Made by a program: the position numbers and the translations under genes. Below, one piece after another: positions 37,338 through 47,871 of a DNA stretch of 64,000 bases. Location of the stretch: positions 19,782,519 to 19,846,518 of the forward strand of contig NC_133287.1 in assembly GCF_005239225.2 (NCBI RefSeq). Reading direction: 5' to 3'. The stretch is from Populus alba (Eukaryota > Streptophyta > Magnoliopsida > Malpighiales > Salicaceae). A model generated the notes under the pieces. That model made no database searches. It was given only the letters and a program-made list of their open reading frames with translations, and was not told the DNA's origin. The stretch's first letter is position 1, and each line of letters begins with the position of its first letter.

Positions 37338-38003
37338 ATTCTTAAAATTATTAAAAAAAAAAAAACTTAATCTCAAGTGACTTTGAAACTAATTAAAGAT
37401 ACATTGATTGTTAAAGGAAAACTATACACAAACACCAAAATAACTACTTTTCCCAGTTAAAATGCTTGATTGTAAATGTGGTTTGATTATGTTTTTAAAA
37501 AATTTTAAGTTTTTTATTTTTATTTTTGATTAATATTTTATTATTATTATTTTATTATTTTAAAGTATTGGTATCAAAAATAAAAAATATTTTAGAAAAC
37601 AATCCTCATATAGATAACAAATTAATAGCAGGTCCCAACAATCACAAAGTCACTCACAATGGGATTAGGTTCTCTCTCTCTCTTTTTTTTTTTAAATTTT
37701 AAAAGCATTTTTTTAAAAAAAAATTATTTTATTTTAAATTTTTTTTGTTTCAAATTATTTTTTTCTTAGTATTTTCAAATTATTTTAATGTACTGATATT
37801 AAAAATAATTTTTTTAAAAAATAAAAAATATTATTTTAATATAATTTTAAATAAAAAATACTTTAAAAAATAATTATAACTACGTATCAAAATAAACGCT
37901 TTAAAATCGATAGATGGAAAATAAGGAGGGGCCTTTGGGTCCATGGCTTCGCAAAATCTAACTGGCAAGGTAGTGACCACCTTCGGGTCAAAGGGTTTAT
38001 TCT
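37338..38003. other. AT-rich spacer
   Basis: R1-like sequence continues to about 37440, followed by A/T-rich low-complexity DNA and a short GC-richer stretch near 37920-38000. No gene is visible. Confidence 0.6.
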
Positions 38004-39723
38004 CTAAATAAAAGTTTTCAAGTCCGAAAATAAAGTGTGGAATTAAAGATGTGTCGAGTGTTGTACTACTAATTCAATATTGAAGATTTATAAAGAAAGA
38101 AGTGAATTGACAATTCAGGTAAGGCCAAGTCCAAGAAATAATTTTTATTTTTATTTTTTATCAATAGAAGAAATGTTAGTCCTTGTAAGACACGTACAAG
38201 AATTTTTAAGCTGTAGGATGATATTTTTGGCATTTCGGTTTCTCTGAATATTAAATAATAAAATATTCGAAATTTTTTGTTAACAAATTTCCTTTAGAGT
38301 TGTCTTTTTGGGATTTTTTTAGTGCTAACTCTCTTTTTAAGTACCAATGAAAATATGTTCGATTATACGCCTCAATAATAAAAATTAATATTTGTGTTTT
38401 CATAGGACTATGAAGCCGGCATTTCAACTTTCCTTCCCTTTTTTGCAGGCGGACTTTCATCAAAGGAAGAAGAAGAAGAACGGTGCATGCGGAAACAACA
38501 TCATTTTGGTCTGGAAATAATCATTTTTAATTTGGTCCTTGAAGTTTTAAAATTTTGCATTCAAACCCCTGATCTTTTAATTTCAAATTTTAACCCTTTT
38601 AAAATTAAATTAAAAGCAAATGCTCAAAATTAAGTTATAACATCCATAATATTAGAATACATTATCTTAAAGATTTATCAAACATGTACTTTTAAAGTGA
38701 AGTAAATACAGATTGTATTGCTTTTTCTTTACTTAGTTTTTTCTCATTAAATTTTACTTTGCAAGGTTTTAATGAGGTAATTTAGTATTTTTATGAATCC
38801 TGAAGTATTCAAATATAAATTATGAATTATTTATATTAAATAAAATTATGAAGTATTCAGAAATTAAACAAAAATATTGAACTTTTTTTTCTTTCACTTA
38901 GATTATCCCATTGGGTTTTAAATCTTTCAATGTTTTCACGCTCTTCGTGTTGGAGCTTGATTTATTAATCTTAAGATATTATTTTACTGCTGATTGAAGA
39001 TATGATGAGAGAGTTAAAAATCAAGAAATCATTGAAATGAAGGAGCTATTACAACCTGGCTAGGAAGAAGTCACGTAACATTGACCAAATCAAAGTCTAA
39101 AATCACTAATACATGTGTAGACAAACCCCAGTGAAGCCAAATCACAGCCACCAACCTCGACGTTTGGGTTACGCAGAGTAATTAATGATTAAGGGTTTTT
39201 TTTTTTTTAATTCATCTTTTAAAATTAATATTTAATGGAATTTGATTTTCTAATTAAATACATTAATGTAATAATATTAAGTATGTATTCTTAAAATTAT
39301 TTAAAAAAAACTTAATCTCAAGTGAATTCGGAACTAATTAAAGATACATTGATTGTGAAGGGAAAAATAAACACAAACACCAAAAATAAACACTCCCTCT
39401 TACATATTCCAAATCCAATAAATGCACCCTCGAAAATAAATAGTCCCTCTTACAAATTTCTAGTCGAAATGTAATTAATTAAAAATATTAAAACATGACC
39501 AAGACATAGAGATGGGAATTATATGGAGGTTTTTGAGGCCATTTATGACCTAAATGTTAAAAATTCATATTAAGATGCTCATTGTTTTTGTACTATACGC
39601 ATGCTAAAAGCACAACAAGGGGATGGCACCATTTATGACCTAAATGCTAAAAATTCATATTAAGATTCTCATTCACTTTATTTCAATTCAACATGAATTT
39701 TTTTATATAAATTATCCTAGTTC

Positions 39724-39759
<36 letters not shown>

Positions 39760-40529
39760 AACCCATTATTTTAATTATTTTTTTTCATTTCAATTATCTT
39801 AATTCAATTTATGGCTAGTTGTAATACGACCGGATCAATGGAGCTTAGAGAGTCCTTCCCGCCTCTTTCTTTTTAATTAGTTTTTGTTTTAGGAAGGCAA
39901 ACAAAATATTTGCAGAAAATTCATAGTACAAAAACAATCAAATATCTTAATTTCATTTGGTTAGATTTGAGCTCTCCACCCTCTCTTTCATTATAATTGC
40001 AAGGGGGGTTTATAGGTGAAAGCTATAGTATGAAAAGTCTATGATTGTGATTTTTTATGGTTGGTTTAAAGTTTTTTTATTTTAAAATATATTAAAAAAA
40101 ATATTTTTAAAAAAATTAATTTTAATGTATATCAAAATAATTTAAAAATATAAAAAAATTAAATTAAATTTTAACAAAAACATAACTCAACCATATAACT
40201 AAACAGGCTTGTAATTTCCTTACAAATATATAATTTTTCTTTGTAATTTCTCAAGTGGAAAGTGAAGAGAGATGTTTAAGCTATGTATGTTAATTCCATA
40301 ATCAATTAAAACTTTCACTTCATAATTTTTCATTAATTACATTAATTATTTTTTGATCGAATTCATTTGTTTATTTTGCAAATCCATTTATTTCATGAAT
40401 TATATGTAAATCAATCAATGTTCTCATACTCTTCATATTAGCCAATTCAGCTTGATTTCTACAAAAGAGCTAGCTGCATATATATTTCCTTGATCTCATT
40501 AAATGACTGGTCCACTTCTAAATGCTTCC
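38004..40529. repeat. Duplicated spacer block R1 (copy 2)
   Basis: The part from 38412 is collinear with 2663-4719. The part before that (AAAAGTTTTCAAGTCCGAAA...) matches 55575-55890 and shows what the LTR at 2160-2662 replaces or abuts in copy 1. A local duplication of about 120 bp (AAGGGGATGGCACCATTTATG) is seen at 39530-39660. No gene is visible. Confidence 0.75.
39727..39758. repeat. (AC)16 microsatellite
   Basis: Pure AC alternation at the same place where the paralogous block has (AT)n (3916-3960). Confidence 0.95.
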
Positions 40530-40665
40530 GTTGTTGCTGAAAGATTGTGATGATTCACCTAATAAGTGATTTCTAATGAAAGGCTTTCAGCTTAGCAAGC
40601 TTATCACATACTTCCTTCGTGGTTGGTCGGTTTACTAGTACCATGCATGCTATTTAGAGACCCAC

Positions 40666-41122
40666 AAGAAAATAAATTTTCAAAGTAAAAAAATTATTAG
40701 GATATAAAAACCTAATTGTAAAAAAGGTAAATAGAATAAATCTAAGTTTGTTTAGATTATCAAACAATCTAATTATAATCTAATAGAAAGAAAATTAAAA
40801 AGAAATAACAAAGCAAAACTCAAAGAAAAAAAACATAAGCTTTTAAAAAAATATCAAGCAAACTTGGATGAACTTTCAAAATCTGATCTAATATCTAAAA
40901 CTCACAACTCGCTGAATTCTAGATCTAAATTCAATAAAGAACCTTAATAGTTGGAGGAGTTGAGGCAGCTGTTGCAATTCTTCTTTTCCCCTGTGCAGAG
41001 ATACAACCCTCCTCTTTTTCTTCCTGGTGGTAGTGCTGGAGGAGCGAACGGTGGCCTTGCTGATGAAGACAGTGGTATCCCTTCCTCTGCACTTTCCTTA
41101 TCCTCTGTTTCTGCCCTCCCTC

Positions 41123-41170
<48 letters not shown>

Positions 41171-41614
41171 ATTTTATTTTCTGTTTCATTCTTCTACTTC
41201 CCTCATCTTCTTTGTTTTTTCCGTTTCCTCCCCAGTTTCTACTTCTTTCCCCCTCCATGAGTCTGTCGCTTGCTTCCCTCTTTTCTAAAAAAATCTCCCA
41301 CCCCTCTCCCTCCATTTCTCTTCTCTGCCTTTCTATTTATAGACAGAGGGAGAGAGGGTCACCTTACCCCTGCCATGGCACAAGGTAAGGTGAGCTGGGG
41401 AGTTGCTCGCAGGGCATGGCTCCCCTGGTTTTCTTCATCATTGTGGCGTGGTGGCAAGGTATGTGTGGGCATAGGTTGTGCCGGGTTTCTTGGACAAGTG
41501 GGGGGGGGAGAAAATAGCAGGAAAACAAGGATTTTCAAAAGTCTTCTTTACCCTTGTCTCTGCATTCGCAGGGGAGGAAGCAACACAGTTCCATTCAAAA
41601 TGGCATTGTGCACT

Positions 41615-41645
<31 letters not shown>

Positions 41646-42356
41646 TCAGAAAAGGAAATGAATTTGGTAGTGACCCAAAAATGGATTCTGACAGACCCAA
41701 TATGAAGGAAAAACAAATTGAATAGGTGGTCTGAATTTTTGCATGGGTGGCATAAAATTTGAGGTCGAGAGAGAGAAAAAAGAAAAAAAAATAGACTCTT
41801 GCATCAAACCAACACATCACTGTGTAGTGGACATTGAGATCTTTTAAACACTCCCCTGAAAAGCTATTTTTGATGGTCGGATAGCTCCGCATGCACAGCC
41901 TAAAAGACATGAGGGCCACTCACACAGTGGCTAGTTCGTTGCACGCGCCAACATGTTTTCTTTTTAAATAATATTTAATTATAATAATAATGCACAAAAA
42001 ACCTCAAAATCTACAACAAAACCAATATTAAATGAAAAAAATAACCTTATTAGAAAGTTAAACTTTTTTGTCTCAAAAGATACCAAAGTTATTTAAGTAT
42101 TTTGAAAAAAATAAAAGGGTAAAAACACCCCCAAGACAAAAGCATAAGAGTTTTGTATTCCAAAGCCATAGTAGTACTTTTATTGTGCAAAATAAAAATA
42201 AAATGATAAATATAACTTCATATGATATGTTAAAGACATGTTAGAAAGACAATTTTACACTCAAAGCTTAGTTTATTGTCTTCTCTTTTTTTTTGTTAGG
42301 TAAATTCATAATTATATTATTACAATGAATGATATCACCAGCAGCTTTAGTGTTTT
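40666..42356. mobile_element. LTR-like polypyrimidine insertion in remnant F
   Basis: Duplicate of 4857-6341. It has the CT tract with a C run at 41122-41133 and (CT)n at 41134-41166, TATTTATAG at 41333-41341, and a T run at about 41621-41646. It includes about 60 bp (CCTTACCCCTGCCATGGCAC...) missing from the other copy. Open frames here are low complexity and not called. Confidence 0.5.
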
Positions 42357-42638
42357 TTTATGATAATTTGCAAGCTCAGCTACAGCTTCTATCCCATCCA
42401 TTTAACGTTCATCAGCTTCCTGAAAATCCAGAATTCTGGAAAGATGATTATTTTCCAGTGCGGAGATAAAGTACCGAGTAATGTTCAGTTTCCCTCCTGA
42501 CCTGACATTTCAGTTTGGCAGTTCTCCTGTGAGAAGCTCCACAAGGACAGCTCCACAGCTATAGACATCACTTTGTCATAAGATACTAAGGATCCAGCTA
42601 GCTAAAAGTGGCTTATATTTTTTTGACTATGATGGTTT

Positions 42639-43011
42639 TGTTGGTGGGAGGAGCCACTGGTGGTGGCTTTGAGACACTCAGAGGGGATAAAACACATTGT
42701 TTTATTACACAAAACCGAAGCTTACAATTAATGAACACAAAAGCTTAATACACGCCCTCTCTCTCTCTTTTTCTCTTACAAGTGTTTCTCTCAATTCTCT
42801 CCACATAAAATAACATAACTGAGCATCCTATTTATACATAAATTCAGAATACGAAAATCTACTGTTCCAGGTGTGAAGGCGGCTGTTGACCGGCGGTGTG
42901 AAGGCGGCTGGCGGCTGCGGCTGGTGGCTGGCGGCTGGTCGGTGGTCAGTGGCTGGTGGCTGGTTGCCTTCCTTGACTGGAACCTTCTGGATTGAGTTTA
43001 ATTATTCAACA
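42639..43011 (-). repeat. 3' LTR of the gag-only element
   Basis: 373 bp, TG...CA ends. It carries GCGGCTGGCGGCTGCGGCTG-type repeats near 42890-42960. The stop codon of the gag frame (43002-43004) lies inside it. Confidence 0.93.
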
Positions 43012-44273
43012 AATCTCCCCTTTAAACTCAATCGAGGGATGTCATGCCAAGCATGAATACTTCTTCCTTCAATGCCTTCTCTCTGCTTGTAGCCTTTATC
43101 TTTGAATGGAACCTTTGTGGTATCTCCAAAAGTAACTAGACCTTGCTTGGTCTCATCTAGATTACTAAATAACTCTCGGTAGCCGCACATGTGATTGCTG
43201 GCTCCAGTATCTAGATACCATATGTCCTCCTTTTTCTTATCAAGTCCTTGTTGGACAAGAAATGCAGTTTCTTCTGTGTCATCTTTTGCTGCAAAGTTAG
43301 CATGCTCACGTATCTCTAACGGAGCTTTGCTTCTGCATTCAGTGCTATAGTGCCCAAATTGATTGCAACTATAACATTTGATATTCCTCTTGTCACGGTT
43401 ATTGTAACCGCCTCCTCTTCCTCTGGGAGTGAATGCTTGTTGTCCTCGGCCTCCTCTGGTGGTGTTTCTGCCACCTCTTCCTCTAAAACTTGTATTCCAA
43501 GAACCTCTTCCTTGGAATTGCTGGAATCCTCCTCTGGATTGTTGACTTCCTCCTTGAGTGGTGTAGCCACTTGATGAAGTCTCCCCTTGCTCATATCTGT
43601 CCTTGAGAGACAGCTTTGCTTGTAAGGCATGCTCAATTGCCTTATCTCCATTTCGCTTTACAATCTTCTGCTCATGAGCTTGCAAAGAACTCATAAGCTC
43701 ATCAACCGTCAACTTGTCCACATCTTTGGACTCTTCAATTGCGACAACAACAAAATCGAATTTTGGATCTAGGGATCTCAAAATTTTTTCAGTAATTCGA
43801 GCATCGATGATGGCTTCTCCATTTCTCCTCATCTGGTTGACTATCACCATAATCCTTGTGTGATAATCAGAAATAGACTCCGAGGACTTCATTTGCAATA
43901 ACTCAAATTCTCCTCGCAAAGATTGAAGACGAATCTTCTTGATTCTGTCAGCACCTTTGTATTTCTGTTGGAGAGCCTCCCATATATCATGTGATGTTTC
44001 AGCGGAAGCTATGATCTCGAATGTATCTTCATCAAGACCTTGGTAGATGATGGTCTTGGCTTTGTTGTCCTTCTTTCTGTTGACTTTCAAGGCTTGCTTT
44101 TGTGCCTCTTGTAAAGCATCTTCTCTTTCTTTGGACTCTGGTTCATCATAACCAGTTTGTACAATATCCAAACACTCTTGTGACCCAAGGAATGCCTTCA
44201 ATCTGATGCACCAACTATCATAGTTGTCTTTGGTCAGCATAGGGATGAGTGTATGTGTACCTTCTGTAGTCAT
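43002..44273 (-). CDS. Copia gag with truncated protease (423 aa)
   Basis: I choose ATG 44271-44273 (MTTEGTHTLIPMLTKDNYDSW) as the start. The longer open frame upstream comes from the nested LTR, whose edge is only 18 bases before this ATG. Residues about 1-230 are the copia gag region (Retrotran_gag_2/UBN2 type: NYDSW, then SLRGEFELLQM and LDPKFD). An Arg/Gly-rich stretch follows (GRGSWNTSFRGRGGRN), then a CCHC zinc knuckle, CYSCNQFGHYSTEC. WYLDTGASNHMCG holds the protease active-site DTG. After VTFGDTTKVPF the frame jumps to what looks like the far 3' end of a pol gene and stops in the LTR. The protease and all later pol domains are therefore deleted. Gag would form particles and bind RNA; other functions must come from a full-length relative. 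Confidence 0.9.
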   Translation of the reverse strand: MTTEGTHTLIPMLTKDNYDSWCIRLKAFLGSQECLDIVQTGYDEPESKEREDALQEAQKQALKVNRKKDNKAKTIIYQGLDEDTFEIIASAETSHDIWEALQQKYKGADRIKKIRLQSLRGEFELLQMKSSESISDYHTRIMVIVNQMRRNGEAIIDARITEKILRSLDPKFDFVVVAIEESKDVDKLTVDELMSSLQAHEQKIVKRNGDKAIEHALQAKLSLKDRYEQGETSSSGYTTQGGSQQSRGGFQQFQGRGSWNTSFRGRGGRNTTRGGRGQQAFTPRGRGGGYNNRDKRNIKCYSCNQFGHYSTECRSKAPLEIREHANFAAKDDTEETAFLVQQGLDKKKEDIWYLDTGASNHMCGYRELFSNLDETKQGLVTFGDTTKVPFKDKGYKQREGIEGRSIHAWHDIPRLSLKGRFVE

Positions 44274-44295
44274 TTTGCTTTTGGAATGACTATAT

Positions 44296-44809
44296 TGTTG
44301 GAATATTGCCAATTATGTTGACATTGTCAAAGAAGGAGGCTTGTTGGTGGCAACCACCAACCTTGACTTTGGTAGCCACCATTGTTGAAGAAGAGAAGAA
44401 GTTGGCAGCCACCTTTGTTGAAGAAGAGATGAGTTTGGCAGCCACCATTGATGACAAAGGAGCAAGAGGAGCTGCCATTGATGCCTATAAAAGAGGCATG
44501 ATCTTAGAGAGCAAAGTGTGAGAGTTGTGAGACATGTAGAGAGAAGAAGAGAGAAAGAAAGAGAAGGGCTGCCATCAGCAGCCCTGCTGCCACCAGCAGC
44601 TGCTGCCCTATGTAGCAATGAGAGATGGGAGTTGAGTGGATGTGATCCTCCTCCATGTGTTGTATTCTTTCTCTATCTCTAAATAAAATGAACCTCTCCC
44701 GTGGATGTAAGCAATTTGCCGAACCACGTTAAATATTGTGTCTCAGTGTGCTTACCCCTCCTATGAGCAAAGATCAATACATCACCGGTCGCCGGATTCC
44801 GCCCCTTCA
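44296..44809 (+). repeat. 5' LTR of the nested element
   Basis: Ends GATTCCGCCCCTTCA, then AA and the primer site. CTATAAAAGAGG at 44484-44495 is a good TATA box, with the predicted transcript start shortly after. Confidence 0.9.
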
Positions 44810-45596
44810 AATGGTATCAGAGCTTTTTGGTTTAAAGTGGTGTTTGATCTTTGCTCAAAAATGAAAGTTGTCAAAATTGTGTTTTGACCATCCCACCGTG
44901 TAGAGGAGGACGATACGAAGCCACTGGTGAAAACGGCGTCAAAATCGGACGTCGGACATGGCCGCACTCTCCATCACTCTCCGGCAAGGCGTCTACCCAC
45001 GCGCGCCAACGCGCCCCACGCGTCTTCTTCACCCGGATGAGTTGACCCGACCCATGTGAACAGTAGACATGAACAGTGACGTATCATGAACAGTGCCATG
45101 CAAAGGATGACGTCATCATGATGCAAGGATGACATCACATACACAGTCAGCAAGTCAATTGACTAGTCAACTAACATGTCAGCACAGCGGGACCCACCTG
45201 CCATGTCATCAGCCGCGAGCCGAGCCAAGCTGAGCCGAGTGGAGCCGAGCTGAGTTGGAGCCGAGCCGAGGGATAGGATCCAGTGTAGCGGATCCTACGT
45301 GCAACCGGATCTGAGATTGAATCTGAGCCGTTGATCAGGCCAGAATTGTTTTGATCAAATCTTAGCCGTCTGAAGTGCGATTTGGACGATTCAAGACATG
45401 TTTCCAACTAATTTGATCATTCCGGATGCAATGGTATGGTCCGATCTTTGAGATTTGAGACCGAAAATGACAGTGGTGAATTATTAAAGAGAGATTGCCC
45501 GATCAGGAGGCATCTAAAGGTCATCATGGTGGTCGATGGAGATGAAGAAGAAGAAGGTACACATGTTCACCCAATTATATGTGCCAAACTATGAGC

Positions 45597-45712
45597 CATG
45601 ATAGGAGCCCTAGTTTAGACCGTCGCATAACGACAAACGGAGACACTTTCGAGAAGGTGTGAGAGCCATGAAAGGAGCCCATTTCAGAACGCTCCAGAAA
45701 GCGTGTGCTGAA
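45597..45712 (+). repeat. 1.5 units of the ~73-bp repeat in the nested element
   Basis: GGAGCCCTAGTTTAGACCG, CGCATAACGACAAACGG, AGACACTTTCGAGAAGGTG and GAACGCTCCAG match the tandem units at 1111-1325. Confidence 0.75.
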
Positions 45713-45756
45713 GAAGCAAGATGACAATTGCCCACATAAATGGCAAAGGGGGTGAT

Positions 45757-46269
45757 TGTTGGAATATTGCCAATTATGTTGACATTGTCAAAGAAGGAGG
45801 CTTGTTGGTGGCAACCACCAACCTTGACTTTGGTAGCCACCATTGTTGAAGAAGAGAAGAAGTTGGCAGCCACCTTTGTTGAAGAAGAGATGAGTTTGGC
45901 AGCCACCATTGATGACAAAGGAGCAAGAGGAGCTGCCATTGATGCCTATAAAAGAGGCATGATCTTAGAGAGCAAAGTGTGAGAGTTGTGAGACATGTAG
46001 AGAGAAGAAGAGAGAAAGAAAGAGAAGGGCTGCCATCAGCAGCCCTGCTGCCACCAGCAGCTGCTGCCCTATGTAGCAATGAGAGATGGGAGTTGAGTGG
46101 ATGTGATCCTCCTCCATGTGTTGTATTCTTTCTCTATCTCTAAATAAAATGAACCTCTCCCGTGGATGTAAGCAATTTGCCGAACCACGTTAAATATTGT
46201 GTCTCAGTGTGCTTACCCCTCCTATGAGCAAAGATCAATACATCACCGGTCGCCGGATTCCGCACATCA
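45757..46269 (+). repeat. 3' LTR of the nested element
   Basis: Same as the 5' LTR up to GATTCCGC, then ACATCA instead of CCCTTCA, followed by the TATAT duplication. Confidence 0.9.
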
Positions 46270-46866
46270 TATATCACCTCTTTGGGAGCCGAATTTGGAA
46301 AAACGGACACTGTATATCGATCCGGAATGGTCCAAATAGTAGGGAACCGGTCTGACTTTTTTGAAATCGGGTCAGAAAATGGGTGAACCGGTCAAAAAAC
46401 CAATTCTGTACGGCGGGCGGTTCGCTGGGTTGAACCAGGAATATTCTGGGAATATTCTGTGGAATATTCGGGGAATATTCTGGGGAATATTCCTTCGGCT
46501 CGGCTGAGGCTTCAAAGCGGCTCGGCTCGGCGCGAGGTACGGCTCGGCTTGTGGCTCGGCTGGACTCGGCTTGTGGCTCGGTAGGACGCGGCTTATACGG
46601 CTCGGCGCGGCTCAAATATGGCGCGCGTGTGGCTCAGTCGTCTTCAACCTCGGGGCGCGTGGGATGCGCGTGGGCGATCTGGCTGAATATTCAGGAGGCG
46701 CGTGTTGGCTACCCCAAACTCCGATTTGGCTGATGTTTGCGGCAGTGAGTTCGTCTTGATGAGCTCTACACTTTGGAATGATCAAAACTTGTTTTTGACA
46801 ATTTTGAAAATTCGGATATACCCCAAAACTCTTCTGTTTTCCGATGAACGGGGCTCTGATACCAAT

Positions 46867-47239
46867 TGTTGGTGGGAGGAGCCACTGGTGGTGGCTTTGA
46901 GACACTCAGAGGGGATAAAACACACTGTTTTATTACACAAAACCGAAGCTTACAATTAATGAACACAAAAGCTTAATACACGCCCTCTCTCTCTTTTTTT
47001 CTCTTACAAGTGTTTCTCTCAATTCTCTCCACATAAAATAACATAACTGAGCATCCTATTTATACATAAATTCAGAATACGAAAATCTACTGTTCCAGGT
47101 GTGAAGGCGGCTGTTGACCGGCGGTGTGAAGGCGGCTGGCGGCTGCGGCTGGTGGCTGGCGGCTGGTCGGTGGTCAGTGGCTGGTGGCTGGTTGCCTTCC
47201 TTGACTGGAACCTTCTGGATTGAGTTTAATTATTCAACA
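46867..47239 (-). repeat. 5' LTR of the gag-only element
   Basis: 373 bp. Differs from the 3' LTR at ACACACTG versus ACACATTG and at one position of the CT run, as far as I can count by eye. Confidence 0.93.
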
Positions 47240-47871
47240 GGTTTGGCCTGAAGAAATCAGTGGTGAAGCTCCAAAATCTGCAATCTTTGCCGTATAATTG
47301 TTGTCTGAAAGCATGCTCACCGACTTGACATCTCCATGAACAATAGGAGGGTCTGCTAGAGAAAGCAGATAATCAAGCGCAAGGGTAATCTCCGATGCTA
47401 TCCTTAGACGATTGCCCCAGGAAGCTAGTAAATGCAACTTTTTGTCATGGATGTTCTTGAAAAGATAATTTCCATTTGAAATGAACTCATAAACTAGTGA
47501 TGGCATTTTAGTCTCCGAACACAGGCCAAAGAGCTTGACCACATTCTTGTGATTGACCAGTAAAACAAGGCTAATTTCCTTTTGAAATTCCTCGTTCATC
47601 TAAGCCTTGTCTGCCCCTTTAAACTTATTGACTGCAACCAAGGTCTTATCTGCTAAAATTCCCTTGAAAACAGAACCAAAACCACCTTCCCAAGTTTCTG
47701 ATCATCAACATACTTGCTGGTTTCTTTTGCCTCACCGAAAATCCTAGCTCGCTGATGCTTTAAGCCATTCCCTCGTTCTCTCTCAAGTTTTTCTCCTCAC
47801 TTTTTTTTCTTTTCCAGCACATCATGTAGACTGTAGACAAAGAATCACAAGGAAAATTGTTGCTCCAATAG

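Larger units (their letters stand above)
44296..46269 (+). mobile_element. Nested non-coding LTR element (LTR-N family, 1974 bp)
   Basis: LTRs lie at 44296-44809 (514 bp) and 45757-46269 (513 bp). Both start TGTTGGAATATTGCC and end in CA. TATAT flanks the element (44291-44295 and 46270-46274). A primer site TGGTATCAGAGC at 44812-44823 and a polypurine tract AAAGGGGGTGAT just before 45757 give it plus orientation. The 947-bp interior has no domain I can recognise, so it is a non-autonomous element between TRIM and LARD size. It sits in the 5' leader of the gag-only element, in opposite orientation. The LTRs appear identical except for their last 6-7 bases. Confidence 0.93.
42639..47239 (-). 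mobile_element. Gag-only copia-type LTR retrotransposon (TR-GAG type), minus strand
   Basis: LTRs of 373 bp each lie at 46867-47239 (5') and 42639-43011 (3'). They begin TGTTGGTGGGAGG and end TTCAACA, and I count two differences between them. GGTTT flanks the element (42634-42638 and 47240-47244), and the paralog at 6610-6616 is the empty site. The primer site TGGTATCAGAGC (complementary to initiator Met-tRNA) is at 46853-46864 on the minus strand, two bases from the LTR. The polypurine tract AAAGGGGAGATT abuts the 3' LTR. The only gene is gag with the first part of protease. Integrase, reverse transcriptase and RNase H are absent. Without the nested insert the element is about 2.6 kb. Confidence 0.93.
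40530..47871 (-). pseudogene. WAK-like kinase exon remnant F, split by insertions
   Basis: Duplicate of remnant E. Minus-strand pieces are 47871 down to 47240, then 42638 down to about 42357, then about 40665-40530. The first gap is the gag-only element (42639-47239). The second is the same LTR-like insertion as in E (40666-42356). The TAG stop before MNEEF (47600-47602) and the TAA stop (42402-42404) are the same as in E. 47234-47599 is still open and shows HGDVKSVSMLSDNN and IADFGAS, in which NILL of the catalytic loop has become SMLS. No exon 1 or 2 is present. A dead copy. Confidence 0.85.

Noticed and set aside
44313..44618. Open frames in the nested LTR (also 45774-46079)
   Set aside because: Identical in both LTRs because LTRs are copies; no domain and it overlaps the LTR promoter.
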